Position numbers and translations under genes: made by a program. Of a DNA stretch of 64,000 nucleotides, positions 1 to 8,231 are shown piece after piece; the first letter of the stretch is position 1, and each line of letters opens with the position of its first letter. The notes beneath the pieces are model-generated. The model saw nothing but the letters and a program-made list of their open reading frames with translations. It was not told the DNA's origin and searched no databases. The stretch spans positions 1 through 64,000 of the forward strand of contig NZ_JADKMA010000008.1 of assembly GCF_017676365.1 (NCBI RefSeq). Direction: 5' to 3'. The stretch comes from Streptomyces oryzae. Lineage in GTDB: Bacteria; Actinomycetota; Actinomycetes; Streptomycetales; Streptomycetaceae.

Positions 1-1050
1 GGTTCGCAGGGTGGCTCTTCTGGGACGGGGGAGTACGCGTATCCGGGTTCGCCGTCGGAGGGTCCGGGCAGTACCAGTGAGATTCCCCGGATCACCCCGG
101 ACGGCCCCGCCGACACCGGCGAATACGCACAGTCCGGCAGCCCCGACGGCCCCGGGCACACCGGGCAGTTCGCCCGCCCCCAGGCAGGCGGCGGCCCCGG
201 CGACACCACCCAGTTCGCCCGCCCCTCCTTCGAGGGTCCGGCACCGGCCCGCGCCTCGGACGGTGAGAGCCGCCCGAGTTGGGCCAGGCCCGAGCAGAGC
301 CCCGGTGACGAGGACACCCCGCGCGGCCACGACGAGCCCGAGGGCACCGGCGAGTACGCCGCCCCCGGCTACCCGGGTGGCGGCCAGGACTCCCGCCATC
401 AGCAGGGCATGGACCCGGCCGAGGGCATCCCCTCCGTCCCGCCGGCCCCGGCGGACGCCCCGACGCCGATCTTCGCGTCCATGGAGTCCAACTGGTTCCG
501 CGGTCCCGGCCGGCCCGAGCCGGGCCGGCCCACCCCGCACGCGCCGTCGCAGCAGGGGCAGGACCAGCCCGAGCAGACGCCCGGCGCCGGCCCGGAAAGC
601 ATCGGTGCCGGCACCGGAGCGGAGGGTCCCGGCCGGCAGCCGTCCCAGGCGGCGACCCCGCGCCCGGGTCAGCCCGCCTCGGCCGTCCCGCCACTGCCCC
701 AGCGGCAGGGGGCGCAGGGCAGCGCCGGAGAGACGGGCCAGAGCGGTGCCGCTCCCGACGCCGGCTGGGGAGCCTCACCCAACGACGAGCGCTGGCGGCA
801 AGCCGAACAGCTTCGCCAGCCCGCAGCCGGCGGAGTGACGACCTCGGGTCTGCCTCGCCGGGTGCCCCGCGCCAACCTTGTCGCGGGCACGGCGCAGCAG
901 CAGTCCTCCGCACAGTCCGGTCCTCAGGTCTCCCGTGCGCCGGACGACGTGCGTGGTCGGCTGACCAATCTCCGCCGCGGTATCCAGCAGGGCCGACAGG
1001 CCGGTACGGACAACCGCGGTGCGGGTCCCACCTATCAGCAGGAGCGTTAG
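1..1050 (+). CDS. cvnA: CvnA-type sensor histidine-kinase-like protein, C-terminal tail only (5' end outside window)
   Basis: The frame is open from base 1 to the TAG at 1048-1050, and only about 349 residues of the C-terminus are present. The visible part is a disordered tail rich in Pro, Gly, Gln, Ser and Thr with repeated TGEYA and TGQFARP elements, an ESNWFRGP motif (484-507), and a conserved end containing DERW, GLPRRVPRANLVAG and RGRLTNLRRG. The same end occurs in the complete CvnA at 2996-6241, which carries the membrane, HAMP and ATPase domains, so this is inferred to be the tail of an equivalent kinase. In conservons CvnA is a membrane protein thought to act with CvnB, CvnC and the CvnD GTPase. 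cvnB starts at the next base, and the AGGAG at 1040-1044 inside this gene serves it. Confidence 0.85.
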   Translation, partial: GSQGGSSGTGEYAYPGSPSEGPGSTSEIPRITPDGPADTGEYAQSGSPDGPGHTGQFARPQAGGGPGDTTQFARPSFEGPAPARASDGESRPSWARPEQSPGDEDTPRGHDEPEGTGEYAAPGYPGGGQDSRHQQGMDPAEGIPSVPPAPADAPTPIFASMESNWFRGPGRPEPGRPTPHAPSQQGQDQPEQTPGAGPESIGAGTGAEGPGRQPSQAATPRPGQPASAVPPLPQRQGAQGSAGETGQSGAAPDAGWGASPNDERWRQAEQLRQPAAGGVTTSGLPRRVPRANLVAGTAQQQSSAQSGPQVSRAPDDVRGRLTNLRRGIQQGRQAGTDNRGAGPTYQQER

Positions 1051-1473
1051 TTGAGTCCGATGAGCCAGGCTGCGCAGAATCTGAACTGGTTGATCACCAA
1101 CTTCGTGGAGAACACCCCCGGGGTGTCGCACACGGTGGTGGTCTCCGCCGACGGCCTGCTTCTGGCCATGTCGGAGGGCTTCCCGCGGGACCGCGCCGAT
1201 CAGCTGGCAGCGGTTGCCTCGGGGCTCACGTCGCTGACCGCGGGAGCTTCCCGCATTTTCGAGGGTGGTGCGGTCAACCAGACGGTGGTGGAGATGGAGA
1301 GAGGGTTCCTCTTCATCATGTCCATCTCCGACGGCTCCTCGCTCGCCGTCCTCGCCCACCCCGAGGCAGACATCGGCCTCATCGGCTACGAGATGGCGCT
1401 CCTGGTGGACCGTGCAGGAAGCGTACTCACTCCAGACGTACGCGCGGAACTGCAGGGAAGCATTCTCAACTGA
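1051..1473 (+). CDS. cvnB: CvnB, roadblock/LC7-domain protein (first conservon)
   Basis: This 140-residue protein is essentially one roadblock/LC7 fold (profilin-like alpha/beta), a family that regulates small GTPases; in conservons it is thought to link the CvnA sensor to the CvnD GTPase. Visible features are HTVVVSADGLLLAMSEGFPR, the LTAGASRIFEGG helix and the VEMERGFLFIMSI strand pair. The chosen start is TTG at 1051, immediately after the cvnA stop, because AGGAG at 1040-1044 is 6 nt away; an ATG at 1060 would give 137 residues but lies 15 nt from that site. It is almost identical to the second copy at 6243-6665 (VENTPG here, VDNTPG there). Confidence 0.93.
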   Translation: MSPMSQAAQNLNWLITNFVENTPGVSHTVVVSADGLLLAMSEGFPRDRADQLAAVASGLTSLTAGASRIFEGGAVNQTVVEMERGFLFIMSISDGSSLAVLAHPEADIGLIGYEMALLVDRAGSVLTPDVRAELQGSILN

Positions 1474-1540
1474 TCATCACGCTCCCCCCACCTGAGCACC
1501 ACAGTCCGTTCGCCGACCCCATGCCTCGCTCGGAGGAGCC

Positions 1541-1954
1541 ATGACCCCGCCGCCCGCTTCGCACGATCCGTACGGTGTGCACAATGCCCATGCGCCGTAC
1601 GGTGGTGAGGGCGACCAGCCACTGGTGCGTCCCTACGCCATGACGGGTGGCCGGACCCGGCCGCGCTATCAGCTCGCCATAGAGGCCCTGGTGAGCAGCA
1701 ACGCGGATCCGATGCAGCTGCAGGGGCTGCTGCCGGAGCACCAGCGCATCTGCCACCTGTGCCAGGAGGTCAAATCGGTCGCGGAGATTTCCGCGCTGCT
1801 CGCCATCCCGCTCGGGGTGGCCCGCATTCTCGTCGCCGACCTCGCCGAGGCCGGGATGGTGGCCATCCACCAGCCGGGCAGCGCCTCGGACCCGGGCGGC
1901 GCCCCCGACGTGACGTTGCTGGAAAGGGTGCTCAGTGGACTTCGTAAGCTCTAG
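1541..1954 (+). CDS. cvnC: CvnC, DUF742 protein (first conservon)
   Basis: A 137-residue DUF742 protein, the third member of a conservon. After a short variable N-terminus comes the family core: VRPYAMTGGRTRPRYQLAIE, then HQRICHLCQEVKSVAEISAL and IPLGVARILVADLAEAG, which resembles a winged-helix fold, and the C-terminal LLERVLSGLRKL. The ATG at 1541 follows GGAGG at 1531-1535. The last 20 nt overlap the GTG start of cvnD, which suggests translational coupling. The biochemical role of DUF742 is not established; from conservon work it is thought to sit in a membrane-associated complex with CvnA, CvnB and CvnD. The second-conservon copy has a much longer N-terminal extension. Confidence 0.93.
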   Translation: MTPPPASHDPYGVHNAHAPYGGEGDQPLVRPYAMTGGRTRPRYQLAIEALVSSNADPMQLQGLLPEHQRICHLCQEVKSVAEISALLAIPLGVARILVADLAEAGMVAIHQPGSASDPGGAPDVTLLERVLSGLRKL

Positions 1955-2606
1955 CCCGCAGATGGACCCCGCCGGGCGTCAGCCGAACCCGCCGGTGGGA
2001 CCGATGGGTTCCATGGGACAGGCCGGCCAGCAGGGTTACGGCACGCCGGCGGCCGGGCGCGCGACGACCTCCGCGAAGATCGTGGTGGCCGGTGGCTTCG
2101 GCGTGGGCAAGACGACCTTCGTCGGTGCGGTCTCGGAGATCAACCCGCTGCGCACCGAGGCCGTGATGACCTCTGCCTCGGCCGGTATCGACGATCTGAG
2201 CCACACGGCGGGCAAGACCACCACCACGGTGGCGATGGACTTCGGCCGTATCACCCTCGATGACGATCTGATCCTGTATCTGTTCGGTACGCCGGGTCAG
2301 GACCGGTTCTGGTTCATGTGGGACGACCTGGTGCGCGGCGCCATCGGCGCGGTGGTGCTGGTGGACACCCGCCGGCTGGCGGACTGCTTCCCTGCGGTGG
2401 ACTACTTCGAGAACAGCGGGCTGCCGTTCGTCATCGCTCTCAACGGCTTCGACGGTCACCAGCCCTATTCGCCGGAGGAAGTACGCGAGGCCCTTCAGAT
2501 CGGCCCCGACACCCCCATCATCACCACGGACGCACGGCAGCGTGCCGAGGCCAAGAGCGGGCTGATCACACTGGTGGAACACGCGCTGCTGGCCCGCCTC
2601 AAGTAG
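1935..2606 (+). CDS. cvnD: CvnD, Ras/MglA-like GTPase (first conservon)
   Basis: A 223-residue small GTPase of the conservon family. Walker A is GGFGVGKT (residues 53-60). A Thr run near residues 96-99 fits switch I, FGTPGQ (117-122) corresponds to the DxxG motif, and NGFD (170-173) fills the place of NKxD, giving guanine specificity. The first 45 residues are Pro/Gly/Met-rich and absent from the second copy. The GTG start at 1935 lies inside cvnC with AAAGGG upstream. The G-domain DNA is nearly identical, including silent positions, to cvnD at 7509-8105 over long stretches, which suggests gene conversion. The inferred role is a switch at the membrane controlled by CvnA and CvnB. Confidence 0.94.
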   Translation: MDFVSSSPQMDPAGRQPNPPVGPMGSMGQAGQQGYGTPAAGRATTSAKIVVAGGFGVGKTTFVGAVSEINPLRTEAVMTSASAGIDDLSHTAGKTTTTVAMDFGRITLDDDLILYLFGTPGQDRFWFMWDDLVRGAIGAVVLVDTRRLADCFPAVDYFENSGLPFVIALNGFDGHQPYSPEEVREALQIGPDTPIITTDARQRAEAKSGLITLVEHALLARLK

Positions 2607-2995
2607 TGCGGCGGACCGTCCCCACCGGCAGCGGCGCAGCCGCCCCGAGGGCCGTGACGCGGCAGAGAACCGCGCCCCCGGGGAGGCTGTGTTTTTCGCC
2701 ATGCCCGGGAACCGTGACGGCCTCACGTTCATAACGTTTCGACAGAGAATTACGCCCACGTGAACACGGCGGGCGCGCGGAACGTCTCACTCTGCGTACG
2801 AATCCCGGTCCATTTGGCGCCGCAAGGCCCCAATGCCCGTTTTTCCGCGGACCGGTTTCCTGGTCTCTCCTCGCCCTCCGTAATGCGTCAACTGTTTGGA
2901 GGGAGCGGTCGTGACGTGCTGGAATTCCCTGAACTCAGCAGTAGCGCAGGCGCAGGCTGTCAGGGGGCGCCGCGCACCGAGAGGTGAGAAGTCGA
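2607..2995 (+). other. intergenic region between the two conservons
   Basis: About 390 nt without a supported gene. No inverted repeat strong enough to call a terminator after cvnD is seen. The middle is the most AT-rich part (around 2728-2752) and is where a cvnA promoter would be expected, but I could not pair convincing -35 and -10 hexamers. A good GGAGGGAG site at 2898-2905 precedes a GTG at 2911 whose frame runs into cvnA out of frame; this could be a leader ORF or chance. GAGGTGAG at 2981-2988 is the likely ribosome-binding site of the downstream cvnA. Confidence 0.5.
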
Positions 2996-5900
2996 GTGAG
3001 GCGAACGACCAGGGGTACGTCGGGACCGGCAGCAGAGGGTTCCGCGCGAGAGGGCTCTGCGGGGTCGAGGGGCAACTTCACCCCTCCGCAGCGTCCTGCC
3101 GCACCGCGCGGTCCGTATGCCTCCGCTTCCCAGCCGCCGCCCGCGGTCGGCACCGGCAGCCGGTGGTCGGCGCGCAACTGGCGCGTGCCCACCCGGCTGA
3201 ACGCGATCCTGCTCATACCCGTGCTCGTCGCCCTCGTCTTCGGCGGCTTCAAGGTCCAGTCCGACATCTCCGCCTGGCAGGACGCCAAGGAGGCCCAGCG
3301 TACGGCCGAACTGGTCGAGGCAGCAGCGAATTACGGCAACGCCCTGATCGACGAGCGCGACCACACCGCCGAGCCGCTGCTGAAGGGCCAGAAGAACGAC
3401 CCCGAGGTCCGCAAGGCCCGCGCCGCGACCGACCGGGTCGCCAAGGAGTTCAAGAGCGCCGCCTCCCATCTGCCGGACAACCCGGGGCTGAAGCGACGGC
3501 TGGCCGCGTTCGAGAAGGTCGAGCCCCGGCTGCCGGTGGTCCGCGAGACCGCGTACTCCAAGGACCTGCCCGGTGTGCAGACCGAAGAGGCTTACGTCAC
3601 CATCCAGCACCCGCTGATGGAGTTCGCCAACGAGCTCGGGCTGGGCACCGGAAACGTCACCTCCTACGGCCGTACCGTCTACGCCATCTCGCTGGCCAAG
3701 GCAGCCGAGTCCCTTCAGCGGTCGCTGGGCACCCATCTGATGGTCAAGCCCGGCTCCTCCCGCAAGGACAAGAAGTCCCAGCTGACCGCGCTGGCCTCCT
3801 ACCGCTATCTGGAGCGCATCGCACTGGGCGAGTACACCTCCGGCGGGCGCCCTGAGGACGTGCGGCTGCTCAAGGAGGAGACCGCCAAGGCCGAGCAGCT
3901 GGGCCGGCAGCAGGCCCAGGCCGCGAAGGAGCACGCGGCGGCCACGGGCAAGAAGTTCGTCCAGCCGCCCTCCATGGGCAAGATGGTGGCGGCCATCGGC
4001 TCCGGAGCCGGCCCCCGATCGCTGGCCGCCAAGGGCATCACCACCGAGACCTATTTCGCCACCGCAACCGGCACCTTCGACGCCTACCGTGCCGTCGAGT
4101 CGAAGCTGACCCGCAACGCGGTCCGGGAGACCGAGCAGATCGCCTCCGACGCCCGCAGGAACGCACTGGTGAACTCGGCGATCGTGCTGGTCGCCCTGCT
4201 GCTGGCGTTCGTCATCGCGGGCCGGATGGCCCGCTCGATGAGCCGCAGCATGCGCACGCTGCGCACTGCCGCCTTCGACGTGGCCCAGCAGCGGCTGCCG
4301 ATGCTGGTCGACCAGCTCTCGCGTGCCGAGCCGGGCCGGGTGGACACCCGCGTCCAGCCCATCCCGATCATCAGCAGCGACGAGATCGGCGAGGTCGCCC
4401 GCGCCTTCGACCAGGTGCACCGCGAGGCCGTACGGCTCGCAGCCGAACAGGCGTTGCTGCGCGGCAACGTCAACGCGATCTTCACCAACCTCTCCCGCCG
4501 CAACCAGGGCCTCATCGAGCGCCAGCTGGAGCTGGTCACGGAGATGGAGAACAGCGAGGCGGACCCGGACCAGCTGGAGAAGCTGTTCCGGATGGACCAC
4601 CTCGCCACCCGTATGCGCCGCAACGGCGAGAACCTGCTGGTCCTCGCCGGTGAGGAGCCGGGCCGCCGGTGGACGGAGCCGGTGCCGCTGGTCGACATCC
4701 TGCGCGCCGCATCCTCCGAGGTGGAGCACTACGACCGCATCGAGGTCAGCGGCATCCCGGAAACGGAGATCCACGGCCAGGTCGTCAACGACCTCGTCCA
4801 TCTGCTCGCCGAGCTGCTGGAGAACGCGGCGTCGTTCTCCTCGCCGCAGAGCAAGGTGCGGGTCACCGCGACCCGGCTGCCGGACGGCCGGATGATGATC
4901 GAGATCCATGACAAGGGCATCGGTCTGACCGCCGAGGACTTCGCGGACATCAACCACAAGCTGGCCAACCCACCGACGGTGGACGCCGCCGTCTCCCAGC
5001 GCATGGGCCTGTTCGTGGTGGGCCGCCTCGCCGACCGGCACGGCATCCGCGTCCAGCTGCGCCCCTCGGGCGAGCAGGCGGGCACCACCTCGCTGGTGAT
5101 GCTGCCCGACGCCATCACCCACGGCGGGGGAGGGGAGGAGGACTCCGAGGAGGACTTCACCGTCTCCCGGATCGTCCCCGAGCAGCCTCGCGAGCCCAGC
5201 GCGCTCGACTCCCGCTCCGCCGCAGAACTGGGCTTCGACGACTCGCAGTACGGCTCCGGCGAGCAGTCCCTGCCGCTCGGCTCGGTGGGCCGCTCGCGGT
5301 TCCGCGAGGAGCGCCGCGCCGCGCTGGAGGCACCACAGTCCCAGCAACCGCAGCAGCCGCTGCAACAACCCCCGCCGCAGCCCGAGCAGCCCCAGGCCCA
5401 GCTCCCTCAGGAGCCGCGGCAGGACTCCCCTCCGCAGGCGCAGCAGCCGTACGACGCGTACCCGCAGGGCGACCCGTACCAGCAGCAGAGCGATCCGTAC
5501 CCGCAGCGGTACGAGGGCTATGAGGGCTACGACGGGTACGAGCGGACCGGCGAGATCGCCGCGCAGCAGTACACCGGCGGCTATGGCGGCGGCTTCGACG
5601 CGGGATACGGCCAGGGCTACGGACAGCCCTACGACGGCCCCGCCGGCCAGCAGCCCCCGCAGCACCAACAGTCCGGCCACGAGGGCGAGTACACCTCGCC
5701 GCAGCTGGAAGCGGAATCTTCTCCTGGCGTTCCCCAGGGGGAGGCTGACCGTGTAGGTTTCGACCGTCCGGGTTCCCTCCCGAACGGCAGTCGCACCACG
5801 ACCGAAGCGGGCCTCCCGCGGCGTGACCCGGGGCGACAGCAGCAGGACGGGGATGCGGAAGCGCAGCATCAGGCCCCCGCACAGGGTTGGGAAGCCCCGG

Positions 5901-6241
5901 CCGGGGAGTCCGCGGGACAGCCGTCGCAGGAGGAAAGCGGAACCCACCGGTGGAGCGAGAACGACGAACGCTGGAACAAGGCGGGTCAGTTGCGTGCCCC
6001 GCAGTCCGGCGGTGTCACCTCGTCCGGACTGCCGCGCCGGGTGCCCAGGGCCAATCTGGTCGCGGGCGCCGCGGAGGACAGCCCGCGGGGTGGCCCCTCG
6101 GTCTCCCGCGCGCCCGAGGACGTGCGCGGCAGACTGAGCAACCTGCACCGCGGCGTGCGCCAGGGGCGCACGGCGGGCGATGCCAACCAGAATGACCGAC
6201 AGGGCTTCGGCCCCGGCAGCACCTACGATCAGGAGCGTTAG
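2996..6241 (+). CDS. cvnA: CvnA, membrane sensor histidine-kinase-like protein (second conservon)
   Basis: A 1,081-residue membrane sensor. A cytosolic Pro/Arg-rich N-terminus leads to TM1 (about residues 68-86). An extracytoplasmic nitrate/nitrite-sensor-like region follows to TM2 (about 392-412), then a HAMP-like linker, a helical region with FRMDHLATRMRR (His near 534 as candidate phosphoacceptor) and a GHKL ATPase domain (N box LLAELLENAASFS near 604-616, G box HDKGIGL near 638). From about 720 to the end it is disordered and Pro/Gln/Tyr-rich, closing with the tail shared with the first CvnA. GTG at 2996 is chosen because GAGGTGAG (2981-2988) is 7 nt upstream; an in-frame GTG at 2984 lacks a good site. 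No response regulator is adjacent, which is normal for conservons. Codon use becomes atypical around 5715-5800. Confidence 0.93.
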   Translation: MRRTTRGTSGPAAEGSAREGSAGSRGNFTPPQRPAAPRGPYASASQPPPAVGTGSRWSARNWRVPTRLNAILLIPVLVALVFGGFKVQSDISAWQDAKEAQRTAELVEAAANYGNALIDERDHTAEPLLKGQKNDPEVRKARAATDRVAKEFKSAASHLPDNPGLKRRLAAFEKVEPRLPVVRETAYSKDLPGVQTEEAYVTIQHPLMEFANELGLGTGNVTSYGRTVYAISLAKAAESLQRSLGTHLMVKPGSSRKDKKSQLTALASYRYLERIALGEYTSGGRPEDVRLLKEETAKAEQLGRQQAQAAKEHAAATGKKFVQPPSMGKMVAAIGSGAGPRSLAAKGITTETYFATATGTFDAYRAVESKLTRNAVRETEQIASDARRNALVNSAIVLVALLLAFVIAGRMARSMSRSMRTLRTAAFDVAQQRLPMLVDQLSRAEPGRVDTRVQPIPIISSDEIGEVARAFDQVHREAVRLAAEQALLRGNVNAIFTNLSRRNQGLIERQLELVTEMENSEADPDQLEKLFRMDHLATRMRRNGENLLVLAGEEPGRRWTEPVPLVDILRAASSEVEHYDRIEVSGIPETEIHGQVVNDLVHLLAELLENAASFSSPQSKVRVTATRLPDGRMMIEIHDKGIGLTAEDFADINHKLANPPTVDAAVSQRMGLFVVGRLADRHGIRVQLRPSGEQAGTTSLVMLPDAITHGGGGEEDSEEDFTVSRIVPEQPREPSALDSRSAAELGFDDSQYGSGEQSLPLGSVGRSRFREERRAALEAPQSQQPQQPLQQPPPQPEQPQAQLPQEPRQDSPPQAQQPYDAYPQGDPYQQQSDPYPQRYEGYEGYDGYERTGEIAAQQYTGGYGGGFDAGYGQGYGQPYDGPAGQQPPQHQQSGHEGEYTSPQLEAESSPGVPQGEADRVGFDRPGSLPNGSRTTTEAGLPRRDPGRQQQDGDAEAQHQAPAQGWEAPAGESAGQPSQEESGTHRWSENDERWNKAGQLRAPQSGGVTSSGLPRRVPRANLVAGAAEDSPRGGPSVSRAPEDVRGRLSNLHRGVRQGRTAGDANQNDRQGFGPGSTYDQER

Positions 6242-6242
6242 T

Positions 6243-6665
6243 GTGAGCCCGATGAGCCAGGCGGCGCAGAACCTGAACTGGTTGATCACCAACTTCGTGG
6301 ACAACACCCCCGGGGTGTCCCACACCGTGGTGGTCTCCGCCGACGGACTCCTGCTCGCGATGTCCGAGGGCTTCCCGCGGGACCGCGCCGACCAGCTGGC
6401 GGCGGTCGCTTCGGGGCTCACCTCGCTGACGGCGGGCGCATCCAGGATCTTCGAGGGCGGTGGGGTCAACCAGACGGTTGTGGAGATGGAGCGGGGATTC
6501 CTCTTCATCATGTCCATCTCCGACGGCTCCTCGCTGGCCGTCCTCGCGCACCCCGAGGCCGACATCGGCTTGGTGGGGTACGAGATGGCGCTGCTGGTCG
6601 ACCGTGCCGGAGGGGTCCTCACCCCGGATCTGCGAGCGGAACTGCAGGGCAGTCTTCTCAACTAG
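6243..6665 (+). CDS. cvnB: CvnB, roadblock/LC7-domain protein (second conservon)
   Basis: A 140-residue roadblock/LC7 protein nearly identical to the copy at 1051-1473. The core is HTVVVSADGLLLAMSEGFPR, LTAGASRIFEGGG and VEMERGFLFIMSISDG, ending LRAELQGSLLN. GTG at 6243 is favoured because AGGAG (6231-6235, within the end of cvnA) is 7 nt upstream; ATG at 6252 is the alternative and would match the usual 137-residue annotation. The gene starts 1 nt after the cvnA stop, so the two are probably translationally coupled. The near identity of the two CvnB proteins leaves open cross-talk between the conservons. Confidence 0.93.
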   Translation: MSPMSQAAQNLNWLITNFVDNTPGVSHTVVVSADGLLLAMSEGFPRDRADQLAAVASGLTSLTAGASRIFEGGGVNQTVVEMERGFLFIMSISDGSSLAVLAHPEADIGLVGYEMALLVDRAGGVLTPDLRAELQGSLLN

Positions 6666-6760
6666 GGCACAACTGTCCCGTGGCGGTGCGCAACGCGGCC
6701 GGGGCGCCATAAGGTGCCGTGAGCGCAACGGCCGTATGTCCGTGAGTCGGAGGAGGAAAC

Positions 6761-7528
6761 GTGGCAACGCCCCCAGGAGGTCCGTCGTCGTACGGCAGTG
6801 GTCATGCCGACCAGCCGCAGGACGTCCAGTCGGCCGCGGCCCCGGGCGGGGACGCGCCGTTCCTGAACCGTTTCAACTTCCCCTCGGCCCCGAGCGAGCA
6901 CGTCCAGCGGTCGGCCGGCCCGCACCCCCAGCAGCCCGGCGGGCAGCAGCACGGCACGCACCCGCAGCACACCGCGCCGCAGCAGCACGGCGGCGAGCCG
7001 CAGCACGGAGGCCGGCCTCCGCACCAGCCGCAGCAGGGAGGGCAGCCGCCGCACGGCGCGCCGCCCCCGCAGCGGCAGCCGCAACACCAGCAGAACCCCC
7101 AGACCCGTATCCAGCCGGTGCAGCCGGCGCCCGGGGACAGCACGGCAGGCACCCAGCGCGCCGCCGAGCAGTCCCCGCCGCCGCAGCAGCCGCTGGTGCG
7201 TCCGTACGCGATGACGGGTGGCCGGACCCGTCCCCGCTACCAGCTCGCCATCGAGGCGCTGGTGCACACCACGGCGGAGACCTCGCAGCTCCAGGGCCAG
7301 CTCCCGGAGCACCAGCGGATCTGCCGCCTGTGCTACGAGATCAAGTCGGTTGCCGAGATCTCGGCACTTCTGACCATCCCGCTCGGCGTCGCCCGGATCC
7401 TCGTCGCCGACCTGGCCGAGGCCGGACTCGTCGCCATCCACCAGCCTGGCGGTGACGAGACCACCGCCGACGGTCAACCAGACGTGACACTGCTCGAAAG
7501 GGTGCTCAGTGGACTTCGGAAGCTCTAG
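6761..7528 (+). CDS. cvnC: CvnC, DUF742 protein with long disordered N-terminus (second conservon)
   Basis: A 255-residue protein. Residues 1 to about 142 are low complexity and rich in Gln, Pro and His. The DUF742 core follows from VRPYAMTGGRTRPRYQLAIE through HQRICRLCYEIKSVAEISAL and IPLGVARILVADLAEAG to LLERVLSGLRKL. GTG at 6761 follows AGGAGG (6751-6756) at 4 nt spacing. Its last 20 nt overlap cvnD with the same arrangement as in the first conservon. Compared with the 137-residue paralogue the extra N-terminus is the only real difference and could provide docking or phase behaviour, but that is inference. Confidence 0.93.
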   Translation: MATPPGGPSSYGSGHADQPQDVQSAAAPGGDAPFLNRFNFPSAPSEHVQRSAGPHPQQPGGQQHGTHPQHTAPQQHGGEPQHGGRPPHQPQQGGQPPHGAPPPQRQPQHQQNPQTRIQPVQPAPGDSTAGTQRAAEQSPPPQQPLVRPYAMTGGRTRPRYQLAIEALVHTTAETSQLQGQLPEHQRICRLCYEIKSVAEISALLTIPLGVARILVADLAEAGLVAIHQPGGDETTADGQPDVTLLERVLSGLRKL

Positions 7529-8105
7529 CGCCGGGCCCGTCGGGGGTACGACAGCCCGTTCGACGACCTCCGCGAAGATCGTGGTGGCCGGCGGATTCGG
7601 CGTGGGCAAGACGACCTTCGTCGGTGCGGTCTCGGAGATCAACCCGCTGCGCACCGAGGCCGTGATGACCTCTGCCTCGGCCGGTATCGACGACCTGACC
7701 CACACGGCGGACAAGACCACCACCACGGTGGCCATGGACTTCGGCCGTATCACCCTGGACCAGGACCTGATCCTGTATCTGTTCGGTACGCCGGGTCAGG
7801 ACCGGTTCTGGTTCATGTGGGACGACCTGGTGCGCGGCGCGATCGGCGCCGTCGTGCTGGTGGACACCCGCCGGCTGGCGGACTGCTTCCCCGCGGTGGA
7901 CTACTTCGAGAACAGCGGGCTGCCGTTCGTGATCGCCCTCAACGGCTTCGACGGCCACCAGCCCTACTCGCCCGAAGAGGTCCGCGAAGCCCTGCAGATC
8001 GGCCCGGACGCCCCGATCATCACCACGGACGCCCGCCACCGCGCCGACGCCAAGAGCGCGCTGATCACGCTGGTGGAGCACGCGTTGATGGCGCGGCTGC
8101 GCTAG
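7509..8105 (+). CDS. cvnD: CvnD, Ras/MglA-like GTPase (second conservon)
   Basis: A 198-residue small GTPase. Walker A GGFGVGKT spans residues 28-35, a Thr run near 71-74 fits switch I, FGTPGQ spans 92-97 and NGFD 145-148. It lacks most of the Pro/Gly/Met-rich N-terminus of the first CvnD. GTG at 7509 lies within cvnC (20 nt overlap) behind AAAGGG. Exact DNA identity with the first cvnD extends at least over 7596-7693 and 7767-7840. It ends the second conservon and is followed by a 126-nt gap before the FAH-family gene. Confidence 0.94.
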   Translation: MDFGSSSAGPVGGTTARSTTSAKIVVAGGFGVGKTTFVGAVSEINPLRTEAVMTSASAGIDDLTHTADKTTTTVAMDFGRITLDQDLILYLFGTPGQDRFWFMWDDLVRGAIGAVVLVDTRRLADCFPAVDYFENSGLPFVIALNGFDGHQPYSPEEVREALQIGPDAPIITTDARHRADAKSALITLVEHALMARLR

Positions 8106-8231
8106 CGGCGGGGCACCGCCCCGAAGGAACGGGAGCGGCGGGGAGGGGGCACGGACAACCCCGCCCCGCCCGGCACACCCCGTGGAATACGCTGGGGTCC
8201 CAGCCATTGGAACCGGCACCGAAGGACCCCC

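Noticed and set aside
2911-3855. ORF with good ribosome-binding site (GGAGGGAG) overlapping the cvnA start in another frame
   Set aside because: After the first 25 residues it is only the out-of-frame reading of cvnA, Arg/Pro/Gly-rich without domains. A short leader peptide remains possible.
2960-6661. 1,233-residue open frame on the minus strand
   Set aside because: It is the mirror of cvnA and cvnB. Long antisense frames are common at this GC content, and the composition is shadow-like with no motif.
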